From assembly GCF_900141745.1 (NCBI RefSeq), contig NZ_FSRM01000001.1, positions 2,356,001-2,420,000 on the forward strand: DNA of 64,000 nt. The letters run 5' to 3'. The DNA is from Paraburkholderia phenazinium (lineage in GTDB: Bacteria; Pseudomonadota; Gammaproteobacteria; Burkholderiales; Burkholderiaceae). The position numbers and the translations under genes are program-made. Shown in pieces: positions 30,645 to 44,421 of the stretch; positions within the stretch are counted from its first letter, which is position 1, and every line of letters starts with the position of its first letter. The notes beneath the pieces were generated by a model. The model searched no databases, was not told the DNA's origin, and saw only the letters and a program-made list of their open reading frames with translations.

Positions 30645-30683
30645 AGACGCCGCGCAAACAGAAGAATTGCTGATGGAGCATGC

Positions 30684-31913
30684 ATGGACGAGTTGACACT
30701 CGGTTTGATCGGCGCGGGTGCCGTGGTGGTCGGGGGCGTGGTGGTCTACAACGCATGGCAAGGCGCGAAGGTGCGCCGCCGGATGCCGCGGCCGATGCCG
30801 GCCGATACTGCCGAGGCCTTTGCACGGGAAGACCAGGAAGAACAAAGCCCGTTCATCGAACCGGCCCGGCCGACCACTCGCCGCGAGCCCGTGTCGGATG
30901 ACGCGACCGATACCGGGTCGCGCGTCGAACCTACCTTCGGCACGGCGCCGCCGCTCGACACCCCCGCGGATATCCAGGCCGAGACGACTACGCCGAATGG
31001 TTTCCCCGAGCCGCAAAGCGAGGACGTGCCCACTGGTGCCGACGAGCCCTCTGAGCCGATTATGCCGGCCGCGACGACGATCTCTTCTGCACCGCCTGCG
31101 ATCGTGGATCGGCGCATTGATTGCATCGTGCCGATTCGTCTCGCCGGTCCGCTGGCAGGCGACAAGGTGATTCCGCTTGCGCAACGTCTGCGCCGTGCGG
31201 GCAGCAAGCCGGTGCATATTGAGGGCAAGCCGGAAGGCGGCGGCGCATGGGAACTGCTGCAGAACGGCGTGCGCTACGAAGAACTGCGTGCAGCCGCGCA
31301 ACTGGCCAACCGCAGTGGTCCGCTGAACGAACTGGAGTTTTCCGAGTTCGTCACGGGCGTGCAGCAGTTTGCCGATGCCATCGACGCGGCTCCCGAATTC
31401 CCCGACATGATGGAAACGGTGGCGATGGCACGCGAGCTGGACGGTTTCGCCGCCCAATGCGATGCGCAACTGTCGATCAACGTGCTGTCGGACGGGGCGC
31501 CGTGGTCGGCGAACTATGTGCAGGCCGTGGCTTCGCAGGACGGCCTGCTGCTTTCGCGCGACGGCACGCGTTTCGTCAAGCTCGACGCCCGGCAAAGCCC
31601 GGTGTTCATGCTGCAGTTCGGCGATACCAACTTCCTGCGCGACGACCTCACATACAAGGGCGGCCAGATGATCACGCTGGTGCTCGACGTGCCGGTGGCC
31701 GATGAAGACATCCTGCCGTTCCGGCTGATGTGCGACTACGCGAAGTCGCTGTCGGAGCGGATTGGCGGCCGGGTGGTGGACGATGGGCGCCGTCCGCTGC
31801 CGGAAACGTCGTTGCTGGCGATTGAGAAGCAGTTGATGACGCTGTACGCCAAGCTGGAGCAAGCTGGGATTCCGGCGGGTTCGCCGGCCACGAGGCGGTT
31901 GTTTAGCCAGTAA
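30684..31913 (+). CDS. zipA: cell division protein ZipA homologue
   Basis: A 409-residue protein with one N-terminal membrane segment (LTLGLIGAGAVVVGGVVVYN), a basic stretch AKVRRRMPRPM, a Pro/Glu/Thr-rich linker (to about residue 140), and a C-terminal FtsZ-binding domain (residues about 270-400: QFADAIDAAPEFPDM, FMLQFGDTNF, LVLDVPVADEDILPF). ZipA tethers FtsZ to the membrane. The position between smc and ligA is characteristic for this group. GGAG precedes the ATG at 30684. Confidence 0.9.
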   Translation: MDELTLGLIGAGAVVVGGVVVYNAWQGAKVRRRMPRPMPADTAEAFAREDQEEQSPFIEPARPTTRREPVSDDATDTGSRVEPTFGTAPPLDTPADIQAETTTPNGFPEPQSEDVPTGADEPSEPIMPAATTISSAPPAIVDRRIDCIVPIRLAGPLAGDKVIPLAQRLRRAGSKPVHIEGKPEGGGAWELLQNGVRYEELRAAAQLANRSGPLNELEFSEFVTGVQQFADAIDAAPEFPDMMETVAMARELDGFAAQCDAQLSINVLSDGAPWSANYVQAVASQDGLLLSRDGTRFVKLDARQSPVFMLQFGDTNFLRDDLTYKGGQMITLVLDVPVADEDILPFRLMCDYAKSLSERIGGRVVDDGRRPLPETSLLAIEKQLMTLYAKLEQAGIPAGSPATRRLFSQ

Positions 31914-32036
31914 ACTGTTGGCGGTTGCGGCAGCGGGGCTCGCGCAATAATAGGCGCCTCGACTGTGCCGGCGCCCCTTCGACGCCACGATAAAAGCTGC
32001 GTATGCCGATCTCGCCAGCGTCGCGCGCACCCTGCT

Positions 32037-32882
32037 TCAGTCGACCTCCTTCGACCATGCGCCGCCGCTGATCCAAGCCTTGATCGCGGCGACCACCGCT
32101 TCATCCTGTCCATTGAAACCGTGATGGCCCATTGCCTCGCACGGGTTGCCGCGTGCGTTTCCGCCGCTGACAGCGATGAAATCATGACCATCGTCCGCGA
32201 TACGCTTCGCTGCACTGAACGAACAGAGATAGCAGCCGTCGTCTTCGTGATGCACGAAGAGCTGGCGAGCGTGGATCTCGCCGTAGTTGAAGCCGGCCAG
32301 CGGTAGCGCCTGACCACGTGCTGGACTGCTTAGCGTCGAGGTATGGACGACCGCGTCCCAGGTATCGGGCAGCGCCCGGCCGACAAACGCCGAAGAAATC
32401 GTCCCCCGACTTGTGCCGACGAGCACGAGTTTCGCCTGCGGAAAGCGCGTGCGCAGGTCGGCCGCGACACGCGCGAGGTCCTGTGCATGGCGCGGCGACG
32501 CGCGGAAGCTGTCGGAGTAGCCGCCAGGCTGATCGGACGGCGTATCGACCAGTGCAGTGGCAAAGCGGTCGTCGACCAGCAAGGTGCGCGCTCGCACGAG
32601 GAAGTTTTTCTTCAGACCCAGCCTGATAGTGCCGTCGCTCGCCTGTGCCAGTTGCAATGCCCCGTCGCCGCCCGCGAACATGACGAGAACCCAGTCGGGG
32701 TGACTGTCGTCCTTTTGCGTTAGCAGGTATGAGATCGTCGCGCTGTCCGCTAGAGGGACGGTGACGACCTGTTCGAGCGCGCACGCGGGCGCGGCGTGCC
32801 AGACGCACAGCGCAATGCAAAGCGACATGGCGAACGAGGCCAGCCGCCCGAGACCACGTCTGATCACAGTAAAACCCGTCAT
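32037..32882 (-). CDS. secreted alpha/beta-hydrolase-like protein
   Basis: A 281-residue protein with a signal peptide (LASFAMSLCIALCVWHAAPACALE). VLVGTSRGTISSAFVG has the G-x-S-x-G nucleophile elbow, FVHHEDDGC an acidic candidate and AMGHHGFNGQD the probable catalytic His. Three Cys in DDGCYLCSF and GNPCEAMG may form a disulfide in the periplasm. Substrate unknown. I start at ATG 32882 because GAAGGAC lies at the right distance; two Met codons further upstream are possible. It is inserted on the opposite strand between zipA and ligA, which are neighbours in many relatives. Confidence 0.75.
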   Translation of the reverse strand: MTGFTVIRRGLGRLASFAMSLCIALCVWHAAPACALEQVVTVPLADSATISYLLTQKDDSHPDWVLVMFAGGDGALQLAQASDGTIRLGLKKNFLVRARTLLVDDRFATALVDTPSDQPGGYSDSFRASPRHAQDLARVAADLRTRFPQAKLVLVGTSRGTISSAFVGRALPDTWDAVVHTSTLSSPARGQALPLAGFNYGEIHARQLFVHHEDDGCYLCSFSAAKRIADDGHDFIAVSGGNARGNPCEAMGHHGFNGQDEAVVAAIKAWISGGAWSKEVD

Positions 32883-33041
32883 GGTTGTCCTTCGGTGGAT
32901 ATGCCAGAGCGGCATGTGGCTCATGCGCTTACAGTCGCATTCCGCTCCGCGAGTGTCAATGCAACACAGCGCACGTTAGCCGTCTGGCCAGGGCTAGCCC
33001 ACGATCGGTGAGGCGGCGTACGAAACTGGCCATCCGGCCAA

Positions 33042-33070
33042 TGTCCACGGCGGGCGGTTCCTGAGATAAT
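33042..33070 (+). promoter_or_regulatory. candidate ligA promoter
   Basis: TGTCCA (33042-33047), 17 bases, GATAAT (33065-33070). The -10 matches five of six consensus positions, the -35 three. A start site near 33077 would give a leader of about 30 bases before the ligA ATG at 33108, and the gene needs its own promoter because the gene before it is on the other strand. Confidence 0.4.
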
Positions 33071-33074
33071 CTGA

Positions 33075-35689
<2,615 letters not shown>

Positions 35690-35743
35690 GCGCGAAGGGT
35701 GGCCGTGAGGCCTCCGAGCGTTCGATCGCCTTGATAGAAAAAG

Positions 35744-35769
35744 AAAGCCCACGCATTTGCGTGGGCTTT
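35744..35769. terminator. bidirectional terminator between def and the pseudouridine synthase gene
   Basis: Perfect 11-base arms AAAGCCCACGC (35744-35754) and GCGTGGGCTTT (35759-35769) with a four-base loop. Four T follow on the plus strand; the A-rich left flank gives a T-rich run on the minus strand. It serves ligA-def and the convergent map-glnD-pseudouridine synthase transcript. Confidence 0.88.
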
Positions 35770-35861
35770 TGCACATCGGCCGGATGGGTGCTTACAGCGC
35801 ACCTCGGCACAGCGCTCGACGCGTGCGGCGGCCGGCCCGTCACACGGCTATACGATCAGAC

Positions 35862-37787
35862 TCAGAACGACTCGTCGTGCGCCAGGTAGCGCCATTGCCC
35901 CGGCGGCAACGCACCGAGCGGCACGCTGCCCATACGCACGCGTTTGAGGCCGACTACTTCCAGGCCGACCAGCTCGCACATGCGCCGGATCTGACGTTTC
36001 TTGCCTTCACGCAGCACGAAGCGCAACTGTTCGCCGTTCTGCCAGCTAACCTTGGCCGGCTTGAGCGGCACGTCGTCGAGTTCCAGACCGTGACGCAGCA
36101 ACTCGAGGCTTTCGAGGGGGAAGTGCTTGTCGATCTCGGTCGTCATGTCGCCGTAGGTCACGCGCACCAGATACTCCTTCTCGACCTCCGAATGCCCGCC
36201 GATCAGCCGTTTCGCGATCCGGCCGTCCTGGGTCAGTACCAGCAGGCCGGTGGAGTCGATGTCGAGCCGGCCCGCCGGAGCAAGCTGACGCAGATGCGAT
36301 ACCGAGAAACGGATATCCGAGTTGTCGGCTTCCCAGCGGTTTTCCGGTGTAACGAGCGTGACGGCTGGCTGGTAGCCGTCTTCCGCCTGACCCGAGACAT
36401 AGCCAACCGGCTTATGGATGAGGATCGTGACGAGGCGTGCCTGAATCGCCTGCGCGGCCGGGTCGATCTCGATGCGCTGGTCCGGGCGGACCTTGGAGCC
36501 GAGCGTGTCGATTTTTTCACCATCGACGCGCACCCAGCCGTTTTCGATCCACTCGTCCGCTTCGCGGCGAGAACACAGCCCAAGCTCCGACATCAGCTTC
36601 GACAGCCGTAACGTGCCGGGGGCATCGTCGCGATCGCGGCGATGCGCGGTGGCCGGGGGCGGAGCGGATCCTTCACTGCGCTCGGGGCGCGCTGGTTTGC
36701 CGGCGCGCGGCGGACGCTCCGAATGTTCTGCGCGTGGCGGCCGATCGCCGAACCCGCGTGCGGCAGGTGCTCGTGCTCCACGATCCTCGCGCGGCGCGCG
36801 TTCGGCGCGATCTCCGTACGCACGCTTGACGGGCGCGGCGAAAGAACGCTCGCCGCGCTCGGAAACATTGCGCTCACCGGAAGCCGAGCGACCTTCGCGG
36901 CCACCTGGTGTGCTTCGGCGTGCGCTTTCGTCGCGCGGTGCCCGCTCGAACGTGCGGCGCTCGTCGGAACCGCTGCGGCCTGCGCCAAAGCGCGGGCGCT
37001 CGGACGTGCCACGTTCGCGCGACTCTCCACGTTCGTTGTGTCCCGGGCTTTCTCCACGGGGACCGGTGTTGAAGCTGCCGCCGGCGCGCGGGCCGGTTGG
37101 GCGGCGGGCATCGTCTGCGCTGCGAGGGCCACGCGGTGCGCCAAATGCCGGGCGGCCGGTGCCTTCGTCGCGGGCGAAGCGTGCTGGCCGCTCGCCTTCA
37201 GCGCGGCGCGGCGCGCGGTCGCCCTCAGAACGGCGCGGAGCGCCGCTGGGGCCGTCGCGACGAGGCGCTCGCTCGCTTCGCTCACCCGCTGCGAAACTGC
37301 GCGGTGGGCGTTCGGTCCGTTCACCGTCGAACTTGCGCGGCGGACGTTCAGTCCGCTCGCCGTCGAACTTGCGCGGCGGACGTTCAGTTCGCTCGCCGTC
37401 GAACTTGCGCGGCGCACGCTCTGCGCGCTCACCCTCAAACCTCCGCGGCGCACCCGCATCACCATCACGCCGCGGCGGCCGATCCGACGACGTACGCCGT
37501 GCAGCGCCACTAGCCCCCGCATCGCGATCGCGCGAAAAAGAACCCTCCGCACGCGGCGGCCGCGCGCCACCTTGCGTGCGCCCAGCGCCGCCCGCAAAAC
37601 CCACAGACTTACCCGCCGGTCGCTTACCGGTGTCCGCCGGTTTGGCTTCCCGCCCACCGGCGGCCGGCGTGGCGGGCCGCGGCCCGGCAGGGCGCGTCGG
37701 CTTACGCGCGGTCGTACTACCCGAGCGAACAGGGGCGCGTTCGGACGAAGCCGACCGCGGATGCTTGGCTGTCAATTTGACTCGCAT
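35862..37787 (-). CDS. RNA pseudouridine synthase, RluF-like, with long repetitive N-terminal extension
   Basis: A 641-residue protein. The enzyme is the last ~250 residues: S4 domain ([21 protein letters not shown]), catalytic [17 protein letters not shown] with the active Asp, and [20 protein letters not shown]. These fit the RsuA/RluB/E/F family, closest to RluF (23S rRNA). Residues 1 to ~385 are disordered and Arg/Gly/Pro/Glu-rich, containing four 12-residue repeats ([12 protein letters not shown]). Such Arg-rich arms probably bind RNA. The start at 37787 lies six bases after glnD; a start inside the extension cannot be ruled out. Last gene of map-glnD. Confidence 0.88.
   Translation of the reverse strand: MRVKLTAKHPRSASSERAPVRSGSTTARKPTRPAGPRPATPAAGGREAKPADTGKRPAGKSVGFAGGAGRTQGGARPPRAEGSFSRDRDAGASGAARRTSSDRPPRRDGDAGAPRRFEGERAERAPRKFDGERTERPPRKFDGERTERPPRKFDGERTERPPRSFAAGERSERAPRRDGPSGAPRRSEGDRAPRRAEGERPARFARDEGTGRPAFGAPRGPRSADDARRPTGPRAGGSFNTGPRGESPGHNERGESRERGTSERPRFGAGRSGSDERRTFERAPRDESARRSTPGGREGRSASGERNVSERGERSFAAPVKRAYGDRAERAPREDRGARAPAARGFGDRPPRAEHSERPPRAGKPARPERSEGSAPPPATAHRRDRDDAPGTLRLSKLMSELGLCSRREADEWIENGWVRVDGEKIDTLGSKVRPDQRIEIDPAAQAIQARLVTILIHKPVGYVSGQAEDGYQPAVTLVTPENRWEADNSDIRFSVSHLRQLAPAGRLDIDSTGLLVLTQDGRIAKRLIGGHSEVEKEYLVRVTYGDMTTEIDKHFPLESLELLRHGLELDDVPLKPAKVSWQNGEQLRFVLREGKKRQIRRMCELVGLEVVGLKRVRMGSVPLGALPPGQWRYLAHDESF
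37301..37444 (-). repeat. four in-frame 36-bp tandem repeats inside the pseudouridine synthase gene
   Basis: Units at 37301-37336, 37337-37372, 37373-37408 and 37409-37444; the middle two are almost identical, the outer ones diverged. Each encodes 12 residues of the type [12 protein letters not shown]. Since 36 is a multiple of three, copy number can change without frameshift. Confidence 0.9.
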
Positions 37788-37793
37788 GAAATC

Positions 37794-40373
37794 TCACACT
37801 GCGATCGCGCGCAGCAGTTCGGTCTCGACCTGAATTTGCAGGCGGTTGTCCGAGAGGCCGCGTCCATCCAGCAGGAACACGTCCTCTACGCGTTCGCCGA
37901 GCGTATTGATCCGCGCCGATTGGACGCCGACCTGGTGCTCGGCCAGCACGCGCGCGATCGAATAAAGAAGGCCTGGCCGGTCGTTCGCCGACACGGACAG
38001 GATGTAGTACTGGCCACGTTCGTCGGCCCGAAGGTCGACGCGCGGCGTCACAGGGAAGGTCCGCGACAGGCGCGACAGGCGCCCCTTCGACGGATCCGGC
38101 AGCAGGGTGCCGTCCGCCGTGAGGCGCGCGGTCAGTTCCTGTTCCACCAGATTGGCGATGTCACGATAATGCACGTCTTCTTCGGTGTGCTGGACAATAA
38201 AATTATCCAGCGCGTAGCCGTGCCGGGTCGTGCTGACGCGAGCGTCGAGCACCGACAGGCCGTTCTTGTCGAAGTACGCGCAGATACCGGCAAAGAGGTC
38301 AGGGCGGTCCTTCACATAAACCAGCACCTGCAGGGCTTCGCCGACTGGCGACGGACGCGCGCGGACGATCGGCGTAGGCGTCTCGACATGACGGTACAGC
38401 ACACGCGTTTGCCACGCGATATCCGCCGCGTCGTGACGCAGAAAATAGCCGACGTCCAGCTTGTCCCACAGCGCCTGGTGCGCGTTCTCCGGTACCGTTT
38501 CGAGCCGCAGCAGCGCAAGCGCCTCCTCCTGACGCGATTTCAGTTCGGAGTGCGCATCAGGGCGTGCGCCGCCGAGCACCGCAAGCGTGGCCCGGTACAG
38601 GTCTTCGAGCAGCTTGCCTTTCCAGCCATTCCAGACCTTCGGACTGGTGCCGCGAATATCGGCGACGGTCAGCAGGTACAGCGCCGTCAGACGCCGTTCG
38701 GTGCCCACCTGCTCCGCAAAGCGCTTGATGACTTCAGGGTCGCTCGTGTCCTGCTTCTGCGCGACCTGGCTCATCGTCAGGTGGTGCTGGACCAGCCACA
38801 CCACCAGATCGCCATCGCCGTTTTCGATGCCGTGTTCGCGGCAAAAGCGCCGCGCGTCGGCCATGCCGAGCGTGGAGTGGTCGCCGCCGCGGCCCTTGGC
38901 GATGTCGTGGAACAGCGCCGCCACGTACAGCACCCACGGACGCTCGAAGTTGGCGATCAGCTGGCTGCAGAACGGGTACTCGTGCGCATGTTCCGCAATC
39001 GCGAAGCGGCGCAGGTTGCGCAGCACCATCAGGATATGCTGGTCGACCGTGTAGACGTGATACAGGTCATGCTGCATCTGCCCGACGATACGACGGAAAT
39101 TCAGCAGATAGCGCCCGAGGACGCTCGTCTGGTTCATCAACCGCAGCGCGTGCGTGATGCCGGCGGGCTGCTTCAGAATTTCCATGAACAGATGCCGGTT
39201 TTCCGGATCGCGGCGCCAGTGCTGATCCATCGCGTCGCGCGCGTTGTAGATCGCGCGTAGCGTGCGCGCCGAGAGACCCTTCACCCCAGGCGTTTGCTCG
39301 TAGAGCAGAAATGCTTCGAGGATCGCGTTTGGCTCGCGTTCGAACACGTCGTCGCGGGCGATTTCGAGCATGCCCTGTTTCTCGACGAAACGCTCCGAAA
39401 GAACTCGTGTGATACCACTCGTGTTCGGGAACAGTTGCGCTTCGATATTCTGGATCAGGATCGTCGACAACTGGGTGACTGCCTTGGCAGCCCAGTAGTA
39501 GCGGCGCATCAACTGCTCGCTGGCGCGCTTGGTGGCGGTCGGCTTGTAGCCGAAGCTTTCGGCCACTGCCGTCTGCAGGTCGAACACCAGAATGTCCTGG
39601 CGCCGTCCCGCAATCACGTGCAGGCGGGCGCGTAGCGCCTTCAGAAAACCCTCGTTGCGCTCGAGTTCGCGTGCTTCGCGCTCGGTAATCAGGCCGCGCG
39701 TTTCCAGTTCCTGCCAGCTGCTGCCGAAGCTAGCCGCCTGGGTCACCCACAGGATCAGTTGCAGATCGCGCAGGCCGCCGGGGCTTTCCTTGATGTTCGG
39801 CTCGAGCGCGTAGGGCGTGTCCTGGAATTTGGCATGCCGCTGGCGCATCTCCAGCACTTTCGCCTGGAAGAACGCGCGTGGATCGAGCGCCTCCCGATAA
39901 CGTTGCGCGAATTCATCGAATAGCGCGCTGCTGCCGGTAATACGGCGCGCTTCCAGCAACGAGGTGCGCACGGTGACGTCATTGGCCGCCTCTTCGAGGC
40001 ACTGCGAGACGGAGCGCACGCTGCTGCCGAGTTCGAGTCCGAGATCCCACGCGAGGCTGATAAAGCGCTCGATGCGTGCTTCGAGATGCGCGATCGGCTG
40101 ATCGGGCAGCAAGACAAGAATGTCGATGTCCGAATGCGGCGCCAGTTCGCCGCGTCCGTACCCGCCTACCGCCAGCAGGGCGAGGGACGGCGGCAGGTCG
40201 CAGGCGTTCCATGCGGCGCGCAGCGACTCGTCTGTGGTGCGCGCGAGGGCGGCCATCAACGATTCGACGTTGGTTGCCAGCCTGAAGCGATCCAGCAGCC
40301 TGGCTTTGGCCACCTTGTAGTCGGCTTTGAGCGATGTGGCATCGGAAGGGGCGACGGCTGGAACACTGCTCAT
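37794..40373 (-). CDS. glnD: bifunctional PII uridylyltransferase / uridylyl-removing enzyme
   Basis: An 859-residue nitrogen sensor, normal GlnD length. Nucleotidyltransferase motif [20 protein letters not shown] near residue 65 has the metal-binding SDID; the HD domain carries [18 protein letters not shown]; two ACT domains close the protein ([14 protein letters not shown] and [18 protein letters not shown]). It uridylylates PII when glutamine is low and reverses it when high. The ATG at 40373 starts the family match; the open frame beyond it is not conserved. It lies 29 bases after map and six before the next gene. Confidence 0.97.
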   Translation of the reverse strand: MSSVPAVAPSDATSLKADYKVAKARLLDRFRLATNVESLMAALARTTDESLRAAWNACDLPPSLALLAVGGYGRGELAPHSDIDILVLLPDQPIAHLEARIERFISLAWDLGLELGSSVRSVSQCLEEAANDVTVRTSLLEARRITGSSALFDEFAQRYREALDPRAFFQAKVLEMRQRHAKFQDTPYALEPNIKESPGGLRDLQLILWVTQAASFGSSWQELETRGLITEREARELERNEGFLKALRARLHVIAGRRQDILVFDLQTAVAESFGYKPTATKRASEQLMRRYYWAAKAVTQLSTILIQNIEAQLFPNTSGITRVLSERFVEKQGMLEIARDDVFEREPNAILEAFLLYEQTPGVKGLSARTLRAIYNARDAMDQHWRRDPENRHLFMEILKQPAGITHALRLMNQTSVLGRYLLNFRRIVGQMQHDLYHVYTVDQHILMVLRNLRRFAIAEHAHEYPFCSQLIANFERPWVLYVAALFHDIAKGRGGDHSTLGMADARRFCREHGIENGDGDLVVWLVQHHLTMSQVAQKQDTSDPEVIKRFAEQVGTERRLTALYLLTVADIRGTSPKVWNGWKGKLLEDLYRATLAVLGGARPDAHSELKSRQEEALALLRLETVPENAHQALWDKLDVGYFLRHDAADIAWQTRVLYRHVETPTPIVRARPSPVGEALQVLVYVKDRPDLFAGICAYFDKNGLSVLDARVSTTRHGYALDNFIVQHTEEDVHYRDIANLVEQELTARLTADGTLLPDPSKGRLSRLSRTFPVTPRVDLRADERGQYYILSVSANDRPGLLYSIARVLAEHQVGVQSARINTLGERVEDVFLLDGRGLSDNRLQIQVETELLRAIAV

Positions 40374-40402
40374 GGGCGCGCGTGAGTGGGAACGAGAGGC
40401 GG

Positions 40403-41218
40403 TCAGGCCGTGGTGGCGGAAGCGACAACCGGCGGACGCGCCGGGGTGCCGGCCGAGACGGTCAGCACGTCGTAACCGCTTTCGGTCACGAGCACCGTAT
40501 GTTCCCACTGCGCGGACAGGCTGCGGTCCTTGGTCTTCACAGTCCACTGATCCGGCATGGTACGGATGTCGCGGCGGCCCGCGTTGATCATCGGCTCGAT
40601 CGTGAAGATCATGCCCGCCTGCAACTCGAAGCCTGTGCCCGGACGGCCGTAGTGCAGGATCTGCGGATCTTCGTGAAACACCGTGCTGATCCCGTGGCCG
40701 CAATATTCGCGCACTACGCTGTAGCCTTGACCTTCAGCGTGCCGCTGGATCGCATAGCCAATGTCGCCGAGATGGGCGCCAGGCCGGACCTGGTCGATGC
40801 CGAGCCACATGCACTCGAAGGTGGTCTGCACGAGGCGTTTGGCCAGAATCGAACCTTCGCCGACGATAAACATGCGGCTCGTGTCGCCGAAGTAGCCTTC
40901 CTTGATGACGGTGATGTCGATGTTCAGCGCGTCGCCGTTCTTCAGCGTCTTGTCGCCCGGGATGCCGTGGCAGATCACGTCGTTGACGGAAATGCAGGTG
41001 GCCTTCGGATAGGGCGGGTAGCCGGGCGGCTGATAATTCAGCGGCGCCGGAACCGTGCCCTGTTCCTTCAGCATGTATTCGTGGCACAGACGGTCGAGTT
41101 CGCCGGTGGTGATGCCGGCGGTGACGAACGGGGTAATGTAGTCGAGCACTTCGCTTGCGAGGCGGCAGGCGACGCGCATCTGCGCGATATCGTGGTCGTT
41201 TTTGAGCGTAATAGCCAT
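40403..41218 (-). CDS. map: methionine aminopeptidase, type I
   Basis: A 271-residue metalloprotease that removes N-terminal Met. Metal ligands are in [18 protein letters not shown] (two Asp), [15 protein letters not shown] (His), [10 protein letters not shown] (Glu) and QWEHTVLV (Glu). It is divergent from rpsB, the arrangement also seen in E. coli. A GATAAT hexamer on the minus strand at 41254-41249 may be its -10. It heads the map-glnD-pseudouridine synthase run. Confidence 0.97.
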   Translation of the reverse strand: MAITLKNDHDIAQMRVACRLASEVLDYITPFVTAGITTGELDRLCHEYMLKEQGTVPAPLNYQPPGYPPYPKATCISVNDVICHGIPGDKTLKNGDALNIDITVIKEGYFGDTSRMFIVGEGSILAKRLVQTTFECMWLGIDQVRPGAHLGDIGYAIQRHAEGQGYSVVREYCGHGISTVFHEDPQILHYGRPGTGFELQAGMIFTIEPMINAGRRDIRTMPDQWTVKTKDRSLSAQWEHTVLVTESGYDVLTVSAGTPARPPVVASATTA

Positions 41219-41346
41219 GAGTCGGGCCTGAAATGCGGTTATTTAAAGATTATCGCACCATATTCCGGCTCCCGCTGGCTTTTGAGAGGGCTGACGGCCC
41301 CGTCGCCGGGTGCAACCCGCCCGCCGTTTCGGGGCTGCCGGTCGGG

Positions 41347-41376
41347 TTGAGTCTGCCGATAGTCACGTGCTATAAT
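41347..41376 (+). promoter_or_regulatory. rpsB promoter
   Basis: TTGAGT (41347-41352), 18 bases, and a perfect TATAAT (41371-41376). A start near 41383 gives a ~200-base leader to rpsB at 41583. It is the best sigma-70-like promoter I see in the window, as expected for a ribosomal protein operon. The region 41219-41582 as a whole holds only this and the divergent map promoter. Confidence 0.75.
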
Positions 41377-41382
41377 CTCTGG

Positions 41383-41582
41383 CTAAGTCGCTCCACATTA
41401 TTCTATTTTGTGGAAAAGACCCGCCTGTAGCGATAGTTGCCTGCGCTACAGGGGATTTCAAGGCAGCAGACTCGCAAGCCGGCAGCACCCAGGGTGTCCG
41501 CCGCGTCAGGTCCTCGCATATGGCGAAGACGGCGCGGTAGATGCAGCAGCCGGCTTAAGACCCAACCCTCGCGGAGATTTTC
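41383..41582 (+). promoter_or_regulatory. structured rpsB leader
   Basis: The predicted 200-base leader contains CCACA/TGTGG (41393-41397 with 41409-41413), a nine-base hairpin CCTGTAGCG/CGCTACAGG (41424-41432 with 41444-41452), and a longer-range AGCCGGC/GCCGGCT pair (41477-41483 with 41549-41555). rpsB mRNA leaders in proteobacteria are known sites of S2 autoregulation; that this one works the same way is inference. A CGGAG lies before the ATG. Confidence 0.5.
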
Positions 41583-42335
41583 ATGGCAGTTACCATGCGT
41601 CAAATGCTGGAAGCAGGTGTCCACTTCGGCCACCAAACGCGCTTCTGGAACCCGAAGATGGCCCCCTTCATTTTCGGCCATCGCAACAAGATTCACATCA
41701 TCAACCTCGAAAAGACGCTGCCGATGTACAACGACGCACTGAAGTATGTGCGTCAGCTGGCAGCTAATCGCGGCACGATCCTGTTTGTCGGCACGAAGCG
41801 TCAGTCGCGCGACACGATCGCCGAAGAGGCACAACGCGCGGGCATGCCGTTCGTCAATGCACGCTGGCTCGGCGGCATGCTGACCAACTTCAAGACGCTG
41901 AAGGTTTCGATCAAGCGCCTGAAGGACATGGAAGCAGCGCTGGAAGCCGGTGAAACGGAACGCATGAGCAAGAAGGAAGCGCTGCTGTTCGAACGCGAAA
42001 TCGCCAAGCTGCAAAAGTCGATTGGCGGCGTGAAGGATATGGGCGGCATTCCGGACGCCATTTTCGTGGTTGACGTCGGCTACCACAAGATTGCCGTGAC
42101 CGAAGCCAACAAGCTTGGCGTGCCGGTTATCGCCGTGGTCGACACGAACCACTCGCCGGAAGGCATCGACTACGTGATCCCGGGTAACGACGACGCCAGC
42201 AAGGCAGTCGCTCTGTACACGGCTGGCGTGGCTGACGCGATCCTCGAAGGCCGTGCAAACGCGGTCAACGAAGTGGTGCAGGCTGCTCGCGGCGGTGACG
42301 GCGACGAGTTCGTCGAGGTCAACTCGGAAGCGTAA
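41583..42335 (+). CDS. rpsB: 30S ribosomal protein S2
   Basis: A 250-residue S2. [22 protein letters not shown] is represented by [23 protein letters not shown] N-terminal text, then [38 protein letters not shown] and [21 protein letters not shown]. It sits at the head-platform side of the small subunit and is needed to load S1. It is the first gene of the large plus-strand cluster and is followed by a terminator/attenuator before tsf. The ATG at 41583 follows CGGAGATTTTC. Confidence 0.98.
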   Translation: MAVTMRQMLEAGVHFGHQTRFWNPKMAPFIFGHRNKIHIINLEKTLPMYNDALKYVRQLAANRGTILFVGTKRQSRDTIAEEAQRAGMPFVNARWLGGMLTNFKTLKVSIKRLKDMEAALEAGETERMSKKEALLFEREIAKLQKSIGGVKDMGGIPDAIFVVDVGYHKIAVTEANKLGVPVIAVVDTNHSPEGIDYVIPGNDDASKAVALYTAGVADAILEGRANAVNEVVQAARGGDGDEFVEVNSEA

Positions 42336-42353
42336 GGCTGCCCTGTGTCCGGC

Positions 42354-42387
42354 AAAAAAGGGGGCTTTCTACAGGCCCCCTTTTTTT
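42354..42387 (+). terminator. terminator/attenuator between rpsB and tsf
   Basis: Arms AAAAAAGGGGGC (42354-42365) and GCCCCCTTTTTT (42375-42386) with a nine-base loop and a run of seven T. It lies 18 bases after rpsB. In E. coli a comparable partial terminator separates rpsB and tsf, allowing more S2 than EF-Ts messages to end here. Confidence 0.92.
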
Positions 42388-42506
42388 AAGTCATGACACC
42401 TGGCTACAGTACAGTGCGAGAAAAATTCGCGTTGTGCGGAAACGAATTCTTGCCGCCGGCATCGAAGTGCGGGCGGTGTGTGAAAGACAGACTCTAGGAG
42501 CAAATG

Positions 42507-43388
42507 ATGGCGGCAATTACCGCAAGCATGGTTGCAGAACTGCGCGCGAAGACCGACGCGCCCATGATGGAATGCAAGAAGGCGCTGACGGAAGCCGACG
42601 GCGACATGGAGCGCGCTGAAGAACTGCTGCGCGTGAAGCTCGGCAACAAGGCCAGCAAGGCCGCTTCGCGCGTCACCGCTGAAGGCGTGATCGCGTCGTT
42701 CATCGGCGGCAACGTCGGTGCGATCGTCGAACTGAACTGCGAAACCGACTTCGTTTCGAAGAACGACGACTTCCTGGCGTTCTCGAAGCAGATCGCCGAA
42801 CTGGTCGCTGCCAAGAACCCGGCTGACGTCGCTGCACTGGCAGCCCTGCCGCTGGAAGGATCGACGGTCGACGCAGTGCGCCTCGCGCTGGTCGGCAAGA
42901 TCGGCGAGAACCTGTCCATCCGCCGTTTCGTGCGTTTCGAAACCGCCAACAAGCTGGCTGCGTACCTGCACGGCACGCGTATCGGCGTGCTGGTCGAGTA
43001 CACCGGCGCGGACGAGCAGGTCGGCAAGGACGTCGCCATGCACATCGCGGCCATGAAGCCGGTCTCGCTGTCGGCAGACGAAGTCCCGGCAGATCTGATC
43101 GCCAAGGAACGTAGCATTGCTGAACAGAAGGCTGCAGAATCGGGCAAGCCGGCTGAAATCGTCGCCAAGATGGTCGACGGCAGCGTGCAGAAGTACCTGA
43201 AGGAAGTGTCGCTGCTGAACCAGACGTTCGTTAAGAACGACAAACAGACGATCGAACAGATGCTGAAGGCCGCCGGCGCAAGCGTGCAGAAGTTCGCGCT
43301 GTTCGTGGTCGGCGAAGGCATCGAGAAGAAACAGGACGACTTCGCAGCAGAAGTGGCCGCTCAAGTGGCTGCTGCAAAGCAACAATAA
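42507..43388 (+). CDS. tsf: elongation factor Ts
   Basis: A 293-residue nucleotide exchange factor for EF-Tu. [18 protein letters not shown] and [10 protein letters not shown] mark the N-terminal UBA-like domain; [13 protein letters not shown] is the TDFV motif that contacts EF-Tu. Two adjacent ATG codons exist (42504 and 42507); AGGAG is six bases from the second and three from the first, so I choose 42507. It lies downstream of the rpsB terminator and 221 bases before pyrH. Confidence 0.98.
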   Translation: MAAITASMVAELRAKTDAPMMECKKALTEADGDMERAEELLRVKLGNKASKAASRVTAEGVIASFIGGNVGAIVELNCETDFVSKNDDFLAFSKQIAELVAAKNPADVAALAALPLEGSTVDAVRLALVGKIGENLSIRRFVRFETANKLAAYLHGTRIGVLVEYTGADEQVGKDVAMHIAAMKPVSLSADEVPADLIAKERSIAEQKAAESGKPAEIVAKMVDGSVQKYLKEVSLLNQTFVKNDKQTIEQMLKAAGASVQKFALFVVGEGIEKKQDDFAAEVAAQVAAAKQQ

Positions 43389-43480
43389 GCATCGCCTAAG
43401 TTTCACGCTGTACCGTTGGATCCGCGGTGGGGCAAGACCTCGCCGCGGTCGGCAGCGCCGCAAGGCGGTGCGCGGGTTGA

Positions 43481-44323
<843 letters not shown>

Positions 44324-44421
44324 ACTCTCGTTCACATAACGTGGGCTTTAGCGCGGGCCCGGGCCGCCGCTACTCGCGCGCTGGCCGGCTCGCACCGTTT
44401 TGAAGGTTCGGAGGTTTAAAA

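Noticed and set aside
27104..30685. 1193-residue minus-strand open frame opposite smc
   Set aside because: Shadow of the SMC coiled coil; Leu/Arg/Gln-rich and without motifs.
37301..37444. Regular 36-bp repeats resembling a CRISPR array
   Set aside because: Units are directly adjacent with no spacers, in frame, and encode a protein repeat; no cas genes nearby.
36642..39260. 872-residue plus-strand open frame opposite the pseudouridine synthase and glnD
   Set aside because: Spans two opposite genes and an intergenic gap; composition follows the repeats of the antisense gene.
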